This document shows positions 1-8,685 of a DNA stretch of 64,000 bases, in pieces. The notes beneath the pieces are model-generated. The model was not told the DNA's origin, did no database searches, and saw only the letters and a program-made list of their open reading frames with translations. How positions within the stretch are numbered: the first letter of the stretch is position 1; each line of letters opens with the position of its first letter. The DNA lies in the NCBI GenBank assembly GCA_017456605.1, contig JAFTJA010000004.1, positions 62,001 through 126,000 on the forward strand, read 5' to 3'. The position numbers and the translations under genes are program-made. Origin of the DNA: Clostridia bacterium (GTDB taxonomy: Bacteria; Bacillota; Clostridia; Monoglobales; Monoglobaceae).

Positions 1-338
1 GCGTGGGAAGACCCGACCGCGACAATGCTATTGACGTGTATCTTTCAGAGGATGCAGAGGACGTGCTTGGTGAGGGCAACTGGCAAAAGCTGTTCAGCGA
101 AAAGCCTGAGGCTTTCACAAGAGCAGAGCAGAGAGAATATCTTGCATCGCTTCAAGGTGTGGCTCTTGGCAGTGATGCGTTCTTTCCCTTTGGTGACAAC
201 ATTGAAAGAGCAGCAAGAAGCGGTGTAACATATGTTGCACAGCCCGGCGGCTCAATTCGTGATGACAACGTAATCGAAGCTTGCAACAATCACAATATGG
301 TTATGGCGTTTACTAAGATGCGTCTTTTCCACCACTAA
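1..338 (+). CDS. purH: PurH C-terminal part (AICAR transformylase), cut by window edge
   Basis: This is the 3' end of a gene entering from the left; the reading frame is set from base 3 and about 111 residues remain. The tail carries the SDAFFPFGDN and AQPGGSIRDD blocks of the AICAR transformylase domain, which transfers a formyl group from 10-formyl-THF to AICAR near the end of IMP synthesis in the cytosol. The ending MRLFHH reminds me more of the stand-alone clostridial transformylase of about 390 residues than of the bifunctional PurH, whose end usually reads like FTGMRHFRH. The missing N-terminus prevents a decision. It is followed, in the same direction, by purD and purL. Confidence 0.88.
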   Translation, partial: VGRPDRDNAIDVYLSEDAEDVLGEGNWQKLFSEKPEAFTRAEQREYLASLQGVALGSDAFFPFGDNIERAARSGVTYVAQPGGSIRDDNVIEACNNHNMVMAFTKMRLFHH

Positions 339-342
339 AATG

Positions 343-459
343 AAAGAGTGGTTAAATTAGCGCAGACCACACAAAACTTTGTGTTACTCATAAACCTCGC
401 GCACAGCACAGCGGCGGACTCGGTTTATGCGTTCTGCATCAAATTTACCGCACTCTTTT
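343..459 (+). other. Structured spacer between purH and purD (imperfect inverted repeat)
   Basis: The spacer folds as a closed structure. The outer arms are 343-366 (starts AAAGAGTG, ends GCAGA) and about 433-459 (starts TCTGC, ends CACTCTTT). Inside are a small hairpin (369-382, CACAAA/TTTGTG) and a longer one closed by CATAAACC (389-396) and GGTTTATG (422-429), so it resembles a three-way junction. The core does not match the purine riboswitch motifs I know, and no clear terminator follows. It may be an mRNA structure or the remnant of a small palindromic repeat. Confidence 0.55.
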
Positions 460-497
460 CAAACTATTAGAAAATAAATCCGAAAGGTTTTGAAAAC

Positions 498-1760
498 ATG
501 AAAATTATGGTAGTTGGCGGTGGCGGACGTGAGCATGCCATCATTAAAAAACTGAAAGAAAGCTCAAGAATTTCAAAGATATATGCACTTCCGGGCAACG
601 GCGGCATTGCAGCTGATGCTGAGTGCGTTGCTATCGGCGCAAAAGATATTGACGGCATCCGCGACTTTGCAAAACAGGAAAAAATAGACTTTGCAGTAGT
701 TGCGCCTGATGACCCCCTTGTGCTTGGCGCGGTTGATGCCCTTGAGGGTATTGGCGTCCCTTGTTTTGGCCCGAGGGCAAATGCGGCGATAATCGAGGGA
801 AGCAAGGTTTTTTCTAAAAACCTTATGAAAAAATATAACATTCCCACAGCGGAATATGAAGTCTTTTCTGACCTTGATGCAGCGCTTAAGTATCTTGAAA
901 CAGCACCTATCCCAACAGTTATCAAGGCTGACGGACTGGCACTTGGCAAGGGTGTAATTATCGCCCAGACGAGGGATGAGGCAAAAAATGCTGTTCGCTC
1001 CATGATGGAAGATAAAATCTTTGGCGAAAGCGGAAACAACGTTGTAATTGAAGAATTCCTCACCGGACCTGAAGTGTCCGTGCTTTCGTTCACCGATGGC
1101 GAAACGGTTATTCCTATGGTGTCTTCCATGGACCACAAGCGTGCTAAAGATGGTGATGAGGGACTGAATACAGGCGGTATGGGAACTATCGCTCCAAATC
1201 CTTATTATACGAAGGAAATCGCAAAAGAGTGTATGGAAAAGATTTTCCTCCCAACCATTGATGCAATGAATAAAGAGGGAAGAACTTTTAAAGGTTGTCT
1301 TTATTTTGGACTTATGCTTACCGAAAAGGGACCAAAGGTGATTGAATATAACTGTCGTTTTGGTGACCCTGAAACTCAGGTTGTGCTGCCGCTCTTAGAG
1401 AGCGATTTGTTTGAAATTATGCAGCATACCGCAAAGGGAACATTGAAAGATGCAGAGGTTAAATTTGCGGACAAGGCGGCGTGCTGTGTTGTTATGGCGT
1501 CAAGTGGCTATCCCCAAAAATACGACAGCGGTTTTGAAATCACAATGCCTGGGGACAAAAACATTTATGTTGCAGGAGCGAAGCTTGAAAACGGCAAGCT
1601 TTTGACCGCCGGCGGCAGAGTTCTGGGTGTTACTGAAGTGGGGGCTTCGCTGAAAGAAGCTATTGATGCGGCTTATGAAACGGTAGAAACAGTTAGGTTT
1701 GAAAATGCGTATTTTAGACGCGACATAGGACAAAAGGCCCTTGCGGCAGAAAATGCATAA
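498..1760 (+). CDS. purD: Phosphoribosylamine-glycine ligase (GAR synthetase)
   Basis: The 420-residue product has the normal length for PurD, which joins glycine to 5-phosphoribosylamine with ATP in the second step of purine synthesis. The N-terminal GGGGREHAI motif, the ATP-grasp residues around GLALGKGVIIA (about residue 150), EEFLTGPEVSV and the metal-binding NCRFGDPETQ block (about residue 285) are all present. The ATG at 498 follows a GAAAGG site. The next gene, purL, starts 17 bases after the stop, so the two are almost certainly cotranscribed. Confidence 0.97.
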   Translation: MKIMVVGGGGREHAIIKKLKESSRISKIYALPGNGGIAADAECVAIGAKDIDGIRDFAKQEKIDFAVVAPDDPLVLGAVDALEGIGVPCFGPRANAAIIEGSKVFSKNLMKKYNIPTAEYEVFSDLDAALKYLETAPIPTVIKADGLALGKGVIIAQTRDEAKNAVRSMMEDKIFGESGNNVVIEEFLTGPEVSVLSFTDGETVIPMVSSMDHKRAKDGDEGLNTGGMGTIAPNPYYTKEIAKECMEKIFLPTIDAMNKEGRTFKGCLYFGLMLTEKGPKVIEYNCRFGDPETQVVLPLLESDLFEIMQHTAKGTLKDAEVKFADKAACCVVMASSGYPQKYDSGFEITMPGDKNIYVAGAKLENGKLLTAGGRVLGVTEVGASLKEAIDAAYETVETVRFENAYFRRDIGQKALAAENA

Positions 1761-1777
1761 GAAAGGAAAACAAAAGT

Positions 1778-4700
1778 ATGGTTTACAGAGTTTATGTAGA
1801 AAAAAAGAGCGAGCTTGCGGCCGAAGCAAAGTCTCTTAAAGGAGAACTGGTCAATCTTCTCCAGATAAAAGGGCTCAAGGACCTTAGAATAATCAACCGC
1901 TATGATGTTGAAAATATCGACAAAGAGCTGTTTGATTATTGCAAAGGGACAGTTTTTTCAGAACCGCAGCTTGATATGGTTTCTGAAAGCTTGAAGGTGG
2001 ATGCTGACGCAGTTTTTGCGGTTGAGTTTTTGCCCGGACAGTTTGACCTCCGTGCAAATTCTGCAGAGGAATGTATTCAGCTTATTTCAAAGGGCGAAAG
2101 ACCTACTGTTAAAGCGGCAAAGGTTTATTTGCTTTATGGAAATTTGTCAGACAATGACATTGCAGAAATCAAAAAGTATGTCATTAACCCCGTAGAATCA
2201 AGGGAAGCAACTCTTGATACCTTTGAAACACTTAAGGTGAAATATGACATACCCACAACCGTTGCTACTCTTGACGGTTTCACCCAGCTTTCAGAGGATG
2301 GCCTCAAGAAAATGATTGATGATATGGGTCTTGCGATGGATATTGATGACATCGAGTTCTGTCAGCAGTATTTCCTCAGCGAAAAGCGTGACCCAACAAT
2401 AACCGAAATCAGAATGATAGACACATACTGGTCGGACCACTGCCGTCACACAACATTTCTTACAACAATCGACAGTGTGAAGTTTGAGGACGAACTCTTA
2501 CAGGCGTCTTATGACAGATATATAAAAACCAGAGAGGAAATTGGCAGAACCAAGCCCATAAACCTTATGGACATTGGTACGATCGCTGCAAAATATTTGA
2601 AAGCAAACGGCAAGCTTGATGGACTTGACGAAAGTGAAGAAATCAATGCTTGTACTGTGAAAATCGATGTTGAGGTTGATGGGGAGATTCAAAAGTGGTT
2701 ACTTCTCTTCAAAAACGAGACACACAATCACCCCACAGAAATCGAGCCATTTGGTGGTGCTGCTACCTGTATTGGTGGTGCTATCCGTGACCCGCTGTCA
2801 GGGCGTTCATATGTTTATGCAGCTATGCGTGTTACCGGTGCGGCTGACCCACTTAAGCCCGTATCAGAAACTATTGAGGGCAAACTCCCCCAGAGAAAAA
2901 TTGTTACCGGTGCGGCAGCAGGTTACAGCTCATACGGCAACCAGATTGGTCTTGCTACCGGTCAGGTTGATGAACTTTATCACGATGGTTATGCGGCAAA
3001 GCGTATGGAAATCGGTGCGGTTATTGCGGCAGCTCCTCAGGAGAATGTAAGACGTGAACGCCCCGTTGACGGGGATATAGTTATTCTCCTTGGCGGAAAG
3101 ACAGGCCGTGACGGCTGCGGAGGTGCGACAGGTTCGTCAAAGTCTCATACTGTTGAGTCACTTGAATCCTGCGGTGCAGAAGTTCAAAAGGGTAATGCTC
3201 CCGAAGAGAGAAAGCTCCAGAGACTTTTCCGCAACAGCGAAGCATCAAAGCTTATCAAACGTTGTAACGACTTTGGCGCAGGAGGTGTTTCGGTTGCTAT
3301 CGGTGAGCTTGCTGACGGTCTTGAAATTGACCTCAATGCTGTGCCCAAAAAGTATGAGGGCTTAGATGGCACAGAGCTTGCAATCAGCGAATCTCAGGAG
3401 AGAATGGCTGTTGTTGTTGAAGCAAAAGATGTTGAAAGATTTAAAGAACTTGCCCGAAGCGAGAATTTGGAGGCAACAGTTGTTGCCGTGGTTAAAGAAA
3501 AGCCGTATCTGATTATGCATTGGAACGGCAAGGAAATCGTAAATATCTCACGTGAGTTCTTAAATTCAAACGGTGCTGAAAAGCATATAGATATTGCACC
3601 CGAAAAACCGCAGGCGATTGACAAGGAAATCCCGGCAGACTTTAAGAAAGGTTATATGGAGCTTGCAGGCGACCTCAATGTTTGCTCAAAACGCGGACTT
3701 TCAGAGCGGTTTGACTCAACCATCGGCGCGGGAACGGTTCTTATGCCCTTTGGCGGAAAGCATCAGCTTACACCTATTCAGGCTATGGCAAACAAGGTTT
3801 CTGTTGAAAAGGCGCACACCGACACCTGCTCGGTGATGGCTTGGGGATACAATCCCTTTATTGCGGAAAAGAGCCCTTATCACAGTGCTTATCTTGCGGT
3901 TGTTGAATCTGTTTCAAAATTGGTTGCAACCGGTGCGGAATTTAAGGATGTATATCTTACTTTCCAGGAATATTTTGAAAAGCCCAAGAAAGACCCGAAA
4001 CGTTGGGGCAAGCCGCTTGCGGCGCTTCTTGGCGCACTGGATGCACAGAAAAATCTTGAGATTGCGGCAATCGGCGGCAAGGACTCTATGAGCGGAACTT
4101 TTGAACAGATTGATGTTCCCCCGACACTTGTTTCGTTTGCTGTTACAACAGAGAAGAATGAAAATATCGTTTCTCCCGAATTCAAGGTAGCAGGACATAA
4201 GGTAGTATGGATAAAGCCCGAATATGACAAGAACGGACTTCCTGTGACAGCGAGCTTGCTTTGCTGTTTCAAAAAGGTTACTGAGCTTGTTCATAGCAAA
4301 AAGGCGGTTGCTGTATATACACCTACATTTGGTGGCGTGGCTGAAGCTGTGATGAAAATGGCGATGGGTAACGGCATTGGATTTGAATATAATGATGCAA
4401 TTTCAATGGCGGACATTTTCGGATACAGCTATGGTTCATTTGTTGTGGAGCTTTTGGCAGACGAGAATGTAGGCGAGATTCTTGGTTATACTGTGGATAA
4501 GGCAGAAATTTCATATAAAAATGAAATTATTAGCATGGCTGAACTCCAGAAAGATTATGAAGGAAAGCTTGAAGAAATTTATTCCTGTAACATTGAAACC
4601 GAGAAAAAAGAGATTCCTGCTTTCAGCTTTGAAAGACAGACAAAAATTGCTCCCAAAATCGGCGTAGCAAAGCCTAAGGTTCTTATCCCTGTGTTCCCCG

Positions 4701-5470
4701 GAACAAACTGCGAGTTTGATACTGCAAAGGTTATGCGTGACGCAGGGGCTGAGCCTGAAATTTTCGTAATCAACAATCTCACGCCTCAGGCAATTTCAGA
4801 ATCGGTTGAAAGCTTTGCGAAGCTCCTCAAAGAGTCACAGATAGTTTTCATTCCCGGTGGTTTCTCTGGCGGTGATGAGCCTGATGGTTCGGCGAAGTTT
4901 ATTACTGCATTCTTCCGCAATCCTGAAATCAAGGAGGCAACAACAGAGCTTCTTGATATGCGTGACGGACTTATGTGCGGTATCTGTAACGGCTTCCAGG
5001 CGCTTATCAAGCTCGGTCTTGTGCCTTATGGAAAGATTATTGATACAGATGAAAACTGTCCCACACTTTCGTATAACACAATCGCACGCCACCAGTCAAA
5101 GCTGGTGCGCACAAGGGTTGCATCAAACAAGTCGCCCTGGATGTCATATGCAAATGTCGGTGATATTTACACTGTTCCGATTTCACATGGCGAGGGTCGC
5201 TTTATGGCAAGTGATGAGCTTGTGAAACAATTGGCGGAGAACGGACAGATTTTGACGCAGTATGTTGACCTTGCCGGCAATCCCACCAACGAAATTCAGT
5301 ATAATCCCAATGGCTCAACCTTTGCTATTGAAGGTATCACATCACCGGACGGCAGAATCTTGGGCAAGATGGGACATACCGAGAGATGGGCAGAGGGGCT
5401 TTACAAGAACGTTGATGGCAACTTTGATATGGGCATCTTCCGTTCAGCGGTTGAATATTTCAAATTATAA
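1778..5470 (+). CDS. purL: Phosphoribosylformylglycinamidine synthase, single-chain type
   Basis: The 1230-residue protein converts FGAR to FGAM using glutamine and ATP. It is the long single-chain form in which the PurS-like, synthetase and glutaminase parts are fused, as in many Clostridia and in Proteobacteria, rather than the split PurS/PurQ/PurL of Bacillus. The SDHCRHTTF motif lies near residue 216, the duplicated synthase domains fill the middle, and a class I glutamine amidotransferase begins near residue 964 (PVFPGTNCEFD) with the nucleophile Cys in GICNGFQ near residue 1067. An AAAGGA site precedes the ATG. Confidence 0.97.
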   Translation: MVYRVYVEKKSELAAEAKSLKGELVNLLQIKGLKDLRIINRYDVENIDKELFDYCKGTVFSEPQLDMVSESLKVDADAVFAVEFLPGQFDLRANSAEECIQLISKGERPTVKAAKVYLLYGNLSDNDIAEIKKYVINPVESREATLDTFETLKVKYDIPTTVATLDGFTQLSEDGLKKMIDDMGLAMDIDDIEFCQQYFLSEKRDPTITEIRMIDTYWSDHCRHTTFLTTIDSVKFEDELLQASYDRYIKTREEIGRTKPINLMDIGTIAAKYLKANGKLDGLDESEEINACTVKIDVEVDGEIQKWLLLFKNETHNHPTEIEPFGGAATCIGGAIRDPLSGRSYVYAAMRVTGAADPLKPVSETIEGKLPQRKIVTGAAAGYSSYGNQIGLATGQVDELYHDGYAAKRMEIGAVIAAAPQENVRRERPVDGDIVILLGGKTGRDGCGGATGSSKSHTVESLESCGAEVQKGNAPEERKLQRLFRNSEASKLIKRCNDFGAGGVSVAIGELADGLEIDLNAVPKKYEGLDGTELAISESQERMAVVVEAKDVERFKELARSENLEATVVAVVKEKPYLIMHWNGKEIVNISREFLNSNGAEKHIDIAPEKPQAIDKEIPADFKKGYMELAGDLNVCSKRGLSERFDSTIGAGTVLMPFGGKHQLTPIQAMANKVSVEKAHTDTCSVMAWGYNPFIAEKSPYHSAYLAVVESVSKLVATGAEFKDVYLTFQEYFEKPKKDPKRWGKPLAALLGALDAQKNLEIAAIGGKDSMSGTFEQIDVPPTLVSFAVTTEKNENIVSPEFKVAGHKVVWIKPEYDKNGLPVTASLLCCFKKVTELVHSKKAVAVYTPTFGGVAEAVMKMAMGNGIGFEYNDAISMADIFGYSYGSFVVELLADENVGEILGYTVDKAEISYKNEIISMAELQKDYEGKLEEIYSCNIETEKKEIPAFSFERQTKIAPKIGVAKPKVLIPVFPGTNCEFDTAKVMRDAGAEPEIFVINNLTPQAISESVESFAKLLKESQIVFIPGGFSGGDEPDGSAKFITAFFRNPEIKEATTELLDMRDGLMCGICNGFQALIKLGLVPYGKIIDTDENCPTLSYNTIARHQSKLVRTRVASNKSPWMSYANVGDIYTVPISHGEGRFMASDELVKQLAENGQILTQYVDLAGNPTNEIQYNPNGSTFAIEGITSPDGRILGKMGHTERWAEGLYKNVDGNFDMGIFRSAVEYFKL

Positions 5471-5494
5471 TTTTGTGAAAGAGGGTATATCAGG

Positions 5495-7159
5495 GTGAAA
5501 ACAGATATAGAAATTGCTCAAGGTGCAGAAATGCAGCATATTTCAGAAATTGCAAATGCTGCAGGCGTTGACCCCAAATACGTTGAATATTATGGAAATT
5601 ACAAGGCGAAAATTGACCTTTCTCTTCTTCGTGACAAGGAGAGACGGGCAAAGCTGATACTTGCTACTGCCATAACTCCTACACCTGCGGGTGAGGGAAA
5701 GACCACCACCACAATCGGTCTTGCTGACGGAATGAAGAAGATTGGCAAAAACGTGATGGTTGCACTTCGTGAGCCATCACTCGGACCGGTGTTTGGTGTC
5801 AAGGGTGGCGCAGCCGGTGGTGGTTATGCTCAGGTTGTTCCTATGGAGGACATAAATTTGCATTTCACCGGTGACTTTCACGCTATCGGTGCTGCAAACA
5901 ATCTGCTTGCAGCAATGCTTGACAACCACATCTATCAGGGAAATCGCCTCAATATTGACCCAAGACGTATAACATGGAAACGCTGCGTTGATATGAACGA
6001 CCGCCAGCTTAGATTTGTGACAGACGGTCTCGGTGGCAGAGTAAACGGCGTTCCCCGAGAAGACGGATATGACATAACTGTTGCATCAGAGGTTATGGCC
6101 GTACTTTGTCTTGCTTCATCAATCACTGACCTGAAAGAAAGACTTTCAAGAATTGTGGTTGGATATACCTATGACGAAAAGCCTGTTACAGCAGGGGAGA
6201 TTGGTGCGGCAGGTGCAATGTGTGCTCTGCTTAAAGATGCACTCAAACCCAATCTGGTACAGACCCTTGAGGGTGTTCCCGCATTTGTTCATGGCGGACC
6301 TTTTGCTAATATTGCTCATGGCTGCAACTCGGTTATTGCGACCGAAATGGCGATGAGACTCGGTGATTATGTAATCACAGAGGCAGGCTTTGGGGCTGAC
6401 CTTGGTGCACAAAAGTTCCTTGACATCAAGTGCCGCTACGCAGGGCTTAAGCCGTCAGCGGTTGTTATGGTTGCGACAATCCGTGCCCTCAAAATGCACG
6501 GCGGTGTGCCGAAAACCGAACTTGGCACTGAAAATCTTGAAGCGTTGGAGGCAGGTATTCCCAACCTTCTCCGTCATATTTCAAACATCAAGGATGTATA
6601 TAAGCTTCCGTCTGTGGTTGCGGTGAACCGTTTCCCGACTGATACCGACGCCGAAGTTCAGCTTGTTATTGACAAGTGCAAGGCTTTGGGTGTAAATGTG
6701 GTGCTCTCAAACGTATGGGCAGAGGGCGGAAACGGCGGAGTGGAAATGGCAGAAGAGGTGGTAAGGCTTTGCGAAATGGAAAATGATTTTTCATTCAGCT
6801 ATGACCTTGATGACACCATTGAAAACAAGATTGATACCATTGTGAAGCGAGTATATCGCGGAAAAGGTGCGGCTTTTACACCAAATGCGAAAAAGCAGAT
6901 AGCAAAGCTTTGCGAGCTTGGATATGACAAGCTTCCAATCTGTATGGCAAAGACCCAATACAGCTTTTCGGATGATATGACAAAGCTTGGTGCACCGGAA
7001 GATTTCACGGTAACAGTTCGCAACATCAAGGTTTCAGCAGGGGCGGGATTTATCGTTGCCCTCACCGGTGACATAATGACAATGCCGGGACTTCCCAAAA
7101 TCCCAGCCGCCGAAAGAATAGATGTTGATGAAAACGGCGTAATAAGCGGACTTTTCTAA
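5495..7159 (+). CDS. fhs: Formate-tetrahydrofolate ligase
   Basis: The 554-residue product matches the usual length of the enzyme that makes 10-formyl-THF from formate, THF and ATP. The P-loop [10 protein letters not shown] lies near residue 63, followed by [10 protein letters not shown] and the [10 protein letters not shown] region typical of the family. It starts with GTG behind AAAGAGGG and lies 24 bases after purL in the same direction. The context suggests supply of formyl groups to PurH in the same transcript; the enzyme also belongs to the Wood-Ljungdahl methyl branch, but nothing else of that pathway is in the window. Confidence 0.97.
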   Translation: MKTDIEIAQGAEMQHISEIANAAGVDPKYVEYYGNYKAKIDLSLLRDKERRAKLILATAITPTPAGEGKTTTTIGLADGMKKIGKNVMVALREPSLGPVFGVKGGAAGGGYAQVVPMEDINLHFTGDFHAIGAANNLLAAMLDNHIYQGNRLNIDPRRITWKRCVDMNDRQLRFVTDGLGGRVNGVPREDGYDITVASEVMAVLCLASSITDLKERLSRIVVGYTYDEKPVTAGEIGAAGAMCALLKDALKPNLVQTLEGVPAFVHGGPFANIAHGCNSVIATEMAMRLGDYVITEAGFGADLGAQKFLDIKCRYAGLKPSAVVMVATIRALKMHGGVPKTELGTENLEALEAGIPNLLRHISNIKDVYKLPSVVAVNRFPTDTDAEVQLVIDKCKALGVNVVLSNVWAEGGNGGVEMAEEVVRLCEMENDFSFSYDLDDTIENKIDTIVKRVYRGKGAAFTPNAKKQIAKLCELGYDKLPICMAKTQYSFSDDMTKLGAPEDFTVTVRNIKVSAGAGFIVALTGDIMTMPGLPKIPAAERIDVDENGVISGLF

Positions 7160-7180
7160 AATTTGAATATTAAAATGAAT

Positions 7181-7219
7181 AAAGACTTCCTTTGCCCTAA
7201 GCGGCAGGGGAAGTCTTTT
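7181..7219 (+). terminator. Rho-independent terminator of the pur-fhs operon
   Basis: AAAGACTTCC at 7181 pairs with GGAAGTCTTT ending at 7218, and a short TTTT run is included. It lies 21 bases after the fhs stop. Confidence 0.8.
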
Positions 7220-7274
7220 GTTGAGGAATTTTTGGATTTTTCGAAAAAAATTTACATTTTTTTACATTAGCCTA

Positions 7275-7303
7275 TTGCAATTTGAAAAAATATGTGTTAT
7301 ACT
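7275..7303 (+). promoter_or_regulatory. Sigma-A type promoter of the candidate 6S RNA
   Basis: TTGCAA (7275-7280) and TATACT (7298-7303) are separated by exactly 17 bases. The predicted start, about 7310, coincides with the first base of a long closing stem. Confidence 0.75.
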
Positions 7304-7310
7304 GCTCTAT

Positions 7311-7476
7311 GACCAAACAAGTAAATAGATATTCCTTAACCGTATTTGTGTTTTTATAATAGGCAAAAACACATACGCTCTTTTTTGCATATACGGTTGC
7401 GGGAATAACAGCTTGTTTGGTCACAGCTGGAGCGAAGTGTTTTTCGGTGCGTCAGTTTCGGCTGGCGCACTTTTTT
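7311..7476 (+). ncRNA. Candidate 6S RNA (ssrS-like) small RNA
   Basis: A non-coding transcript of about 166 nt is bounded by its own promoter and terminator. An 11-bp closing stem joins GACCAAACAAG (7311-7321) to CTTGTTTGGTC (7412-7422). Inside it, TATTCC (7330-7335) pairs with GGAATA (7402-7407), AACCGTAT (7338-7345) with ATACGGTT (7391-7398), and GTGTTTTT (7348-7355) with AAAAACAC (7365-7372). The long rod with internal loops is the general shape of 6S RNA, which binds the sigma-A RNA polymerase holoenzyme. The identity is inferred from shape and context only; another small RNA is possible. Confidence 0.45.
7447..7476 (+). terminator. Terminator of the candidate 6S RNA
   Basis: GTGCGTCAG (7447-7455) pairs with CTGGCGCAC (7462-7470) and is followed by six T residues. 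Confidence 0.85.
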
Positions 7477-7496
7477 AATGTCAGGGGGTGGGCAGA

Positions 7497-7652
7497 GTGA
7501 AAAATGAAAAGGAGCTTTATAAAAAGCTTTATCACAAAATGTTCAATGAGGTTACGGACACAATAGAAAACCTTATTAAGCTTCAGCGGGATGCAGAAGA
7601 GATGTATCTTCAGTATTATGATGAAAAGAAGAGAAGTGAAGGGAAGAGATAA
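7497..7652 (+). CDS. Small acidic/basic helical protein, 51 residues, unknown function
   Basis: A GTG at 7497 follows an AGGGGG site at 7483-7488 and opens a 51-codon frame ending in TAA. The product is very rich in Lys, Glu, Tyr and Leu (it begins VKNEKELYKKLYHK and ends KKRSEGKR), has no signal or membrane segment and is probably all-helical. From memory, similar small proteins starting NEKELYKKLY occur in many Clostridia, but I cannot name a function. It lies 20 bases after the terminator of the candidate 6S RNA, so it is probably expressed by read-through or an unseen promoter. Confidence 0.65.
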   Translation: MKNEKELYKKLYHKMFNEVTDTIENLIKLQRDAEEMYLQYYDEKKRSEGKR

Positions 7653-7717
7653 AATTATTTTTTGTTGCCTTTTGTCGTATTAAAAAGAAATTCAGCAAAA
7701 TAAAAATATTTGATGAG

Positions 7718-7743
7718 AAGAACCAAAGTTTTTGGTTCTTTTT
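7718..7743 (+). terminator. Rho-independent terminator after the 51-residue protein
   Basis: AAGAACCAAA (7718-7727) pairs with TTTGGTTCTT (7731-7740) around a three-base loop, followed by TTT. Confidence 0.8.
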
Positions 7744-7757
7744 GCATATGGAAAAAT

Positions 7758-7786
7758 TTGTAAAATATTTAAAGGTATGATATAAT
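7758..7786 (+). promoter_or_regulatory. Sigma-A type promoter of the parB/noc gene
   Basis: TTGTAA (7758-7763) and a perfect TATAAT (7781-7786) are 17 bases apart. The start codon follows 30 bases later. Confidence 0.75.
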
Positions 7787-7816
7787 CAAGGAAAAGCGAA
7801 AAGGAGAGAATTTGTT

Positions 7817-8641
7817 ATGATGGGTATGTATACAGAAGAAAAGAACTCCAAGGCGGCTTATCTTCCCATTGATAATATAAGGACAAGCCCCTATCAGCCC
7901 CGAAAGGAAATGAACGGTGAGGCGCTTGAGGAGCTGAGTATGTCAATCAGGCAATACGGACTTATGCAGCCTGTTGTGGTTAGAAGAATAAACGGGTATG
8001 ACTATGAGCTTATTGCAGGAGAAAGACGGCTTCGTGCCTGCAGAATGGCGGGGATGAAGCAAATTCCTGCAGTTGTGGTCAGGGCAGGAGGCACTGACAG
8101 TGCTGTGATGGCTTTGATTGAGAATATCCAAAGAGAAAATTTGGGGTACATAGAAGAAGCGGAGGCTTTCTGCACCCTTGTTGCGGAGCATGGCATAACT
8201 CAGGAGGAGCTTGCTATGCGATTAGGGAAAAGTCAGTCCGCTATTGCGAATAAAATAAGGATTCTCAGGCTTTCGCCAGAGGTGAGAGAAATTCTTGCAG
8301 AGCATGGTTTAAGCGAGCGACACGCCAGGGCGCTACTCAGGCTGAATGATGAAAAGATTAGGCTCAAGGCACTTGGAATAATAGTGGAGCGAGGTCTAAA
8401 CGTCAAAAAAACCGATGAGCTGGTGGAAGAAATGCTTTCAAAGACCGAAGTGGCCAAGGCAGAGGACAAGACTCCCAGACTAAGGGTCTTCAGGGATATG
8501 AGGATTTTTTCAAACACCATCCGGCAGGCTGTGGATATGATGAAAAAATCGGGTATTGATGCACAGTCTGTAAAAACCGAAAACGAAGAATATATAGAAT
8601 ATACCATAAAAATTTCAAAAAATTTGAAAAATGCTGTATAA
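7817..8641 (+). CDS. ParB/Noc family DNA-binding CTPase
   Basis: The 274-residue protein has the ParB N-terminal domain with the CTP-binding motifs GERRLRAC (about residue 74) and ENIQREN (about residue 103), then a helix-turn-helix around TQEELAMRLGKSQSAIANK (about residue 137) and a C-terminal dimerisation part. ParB (Spo0J) spreads from parS sites to organise the chromosome origin; Noc is its paralogue that keeps division off the nucleoid. Sequence alone does not let me choose. No parA lies next to it, which slightly favours Noc. The start follows AAGGAGAG; a second ATG lies three bases downstream. Confidence 0.85.
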   Translation: MMGMYTEEKNSKAAYLPIDNIRTSPYQPRKEMNGEALEELSMSIRQYGLMQPVVVRRINGYDYELIAGERRLRACRMAGMKQIPAVVVRAGGTDSAVMALIENIQRENLGYIEEAEAFCTLVAEHGITQEELAMRLGKSQSAIANKIRILRLSPEVREILAEHGLSERHARALLRLNDEKIRLKALGIIVERGLNVKKTDELVEEMLSKTEVAKAEDKTPRLRVFRDMRIFSNTIRQAVDMMKKSGIDAQSVKTENEEYIEYTIKISKNLKNAV

Positions 8642-8685
8642 AATGGGATGATTTGTCAACACTTTAATCATGGAGGTGTTGACAG

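Noticed and set aside
467..1138. Long open frame on the minus strand opposite purD
   Set aside because: It lies entirely within a highly conserved gene on the other strand, has no ribosome site and shows no recognisable motif. The same applies to the antisense frames opposite purL, ftsK, fusA, tuf and mnmE.
4494..4502. Perfect DnaA box TGTGGATAA
   Set aside because: It is a single site inside purL coding sequence with no neighbouring boxes, expected by chance at this frequency.
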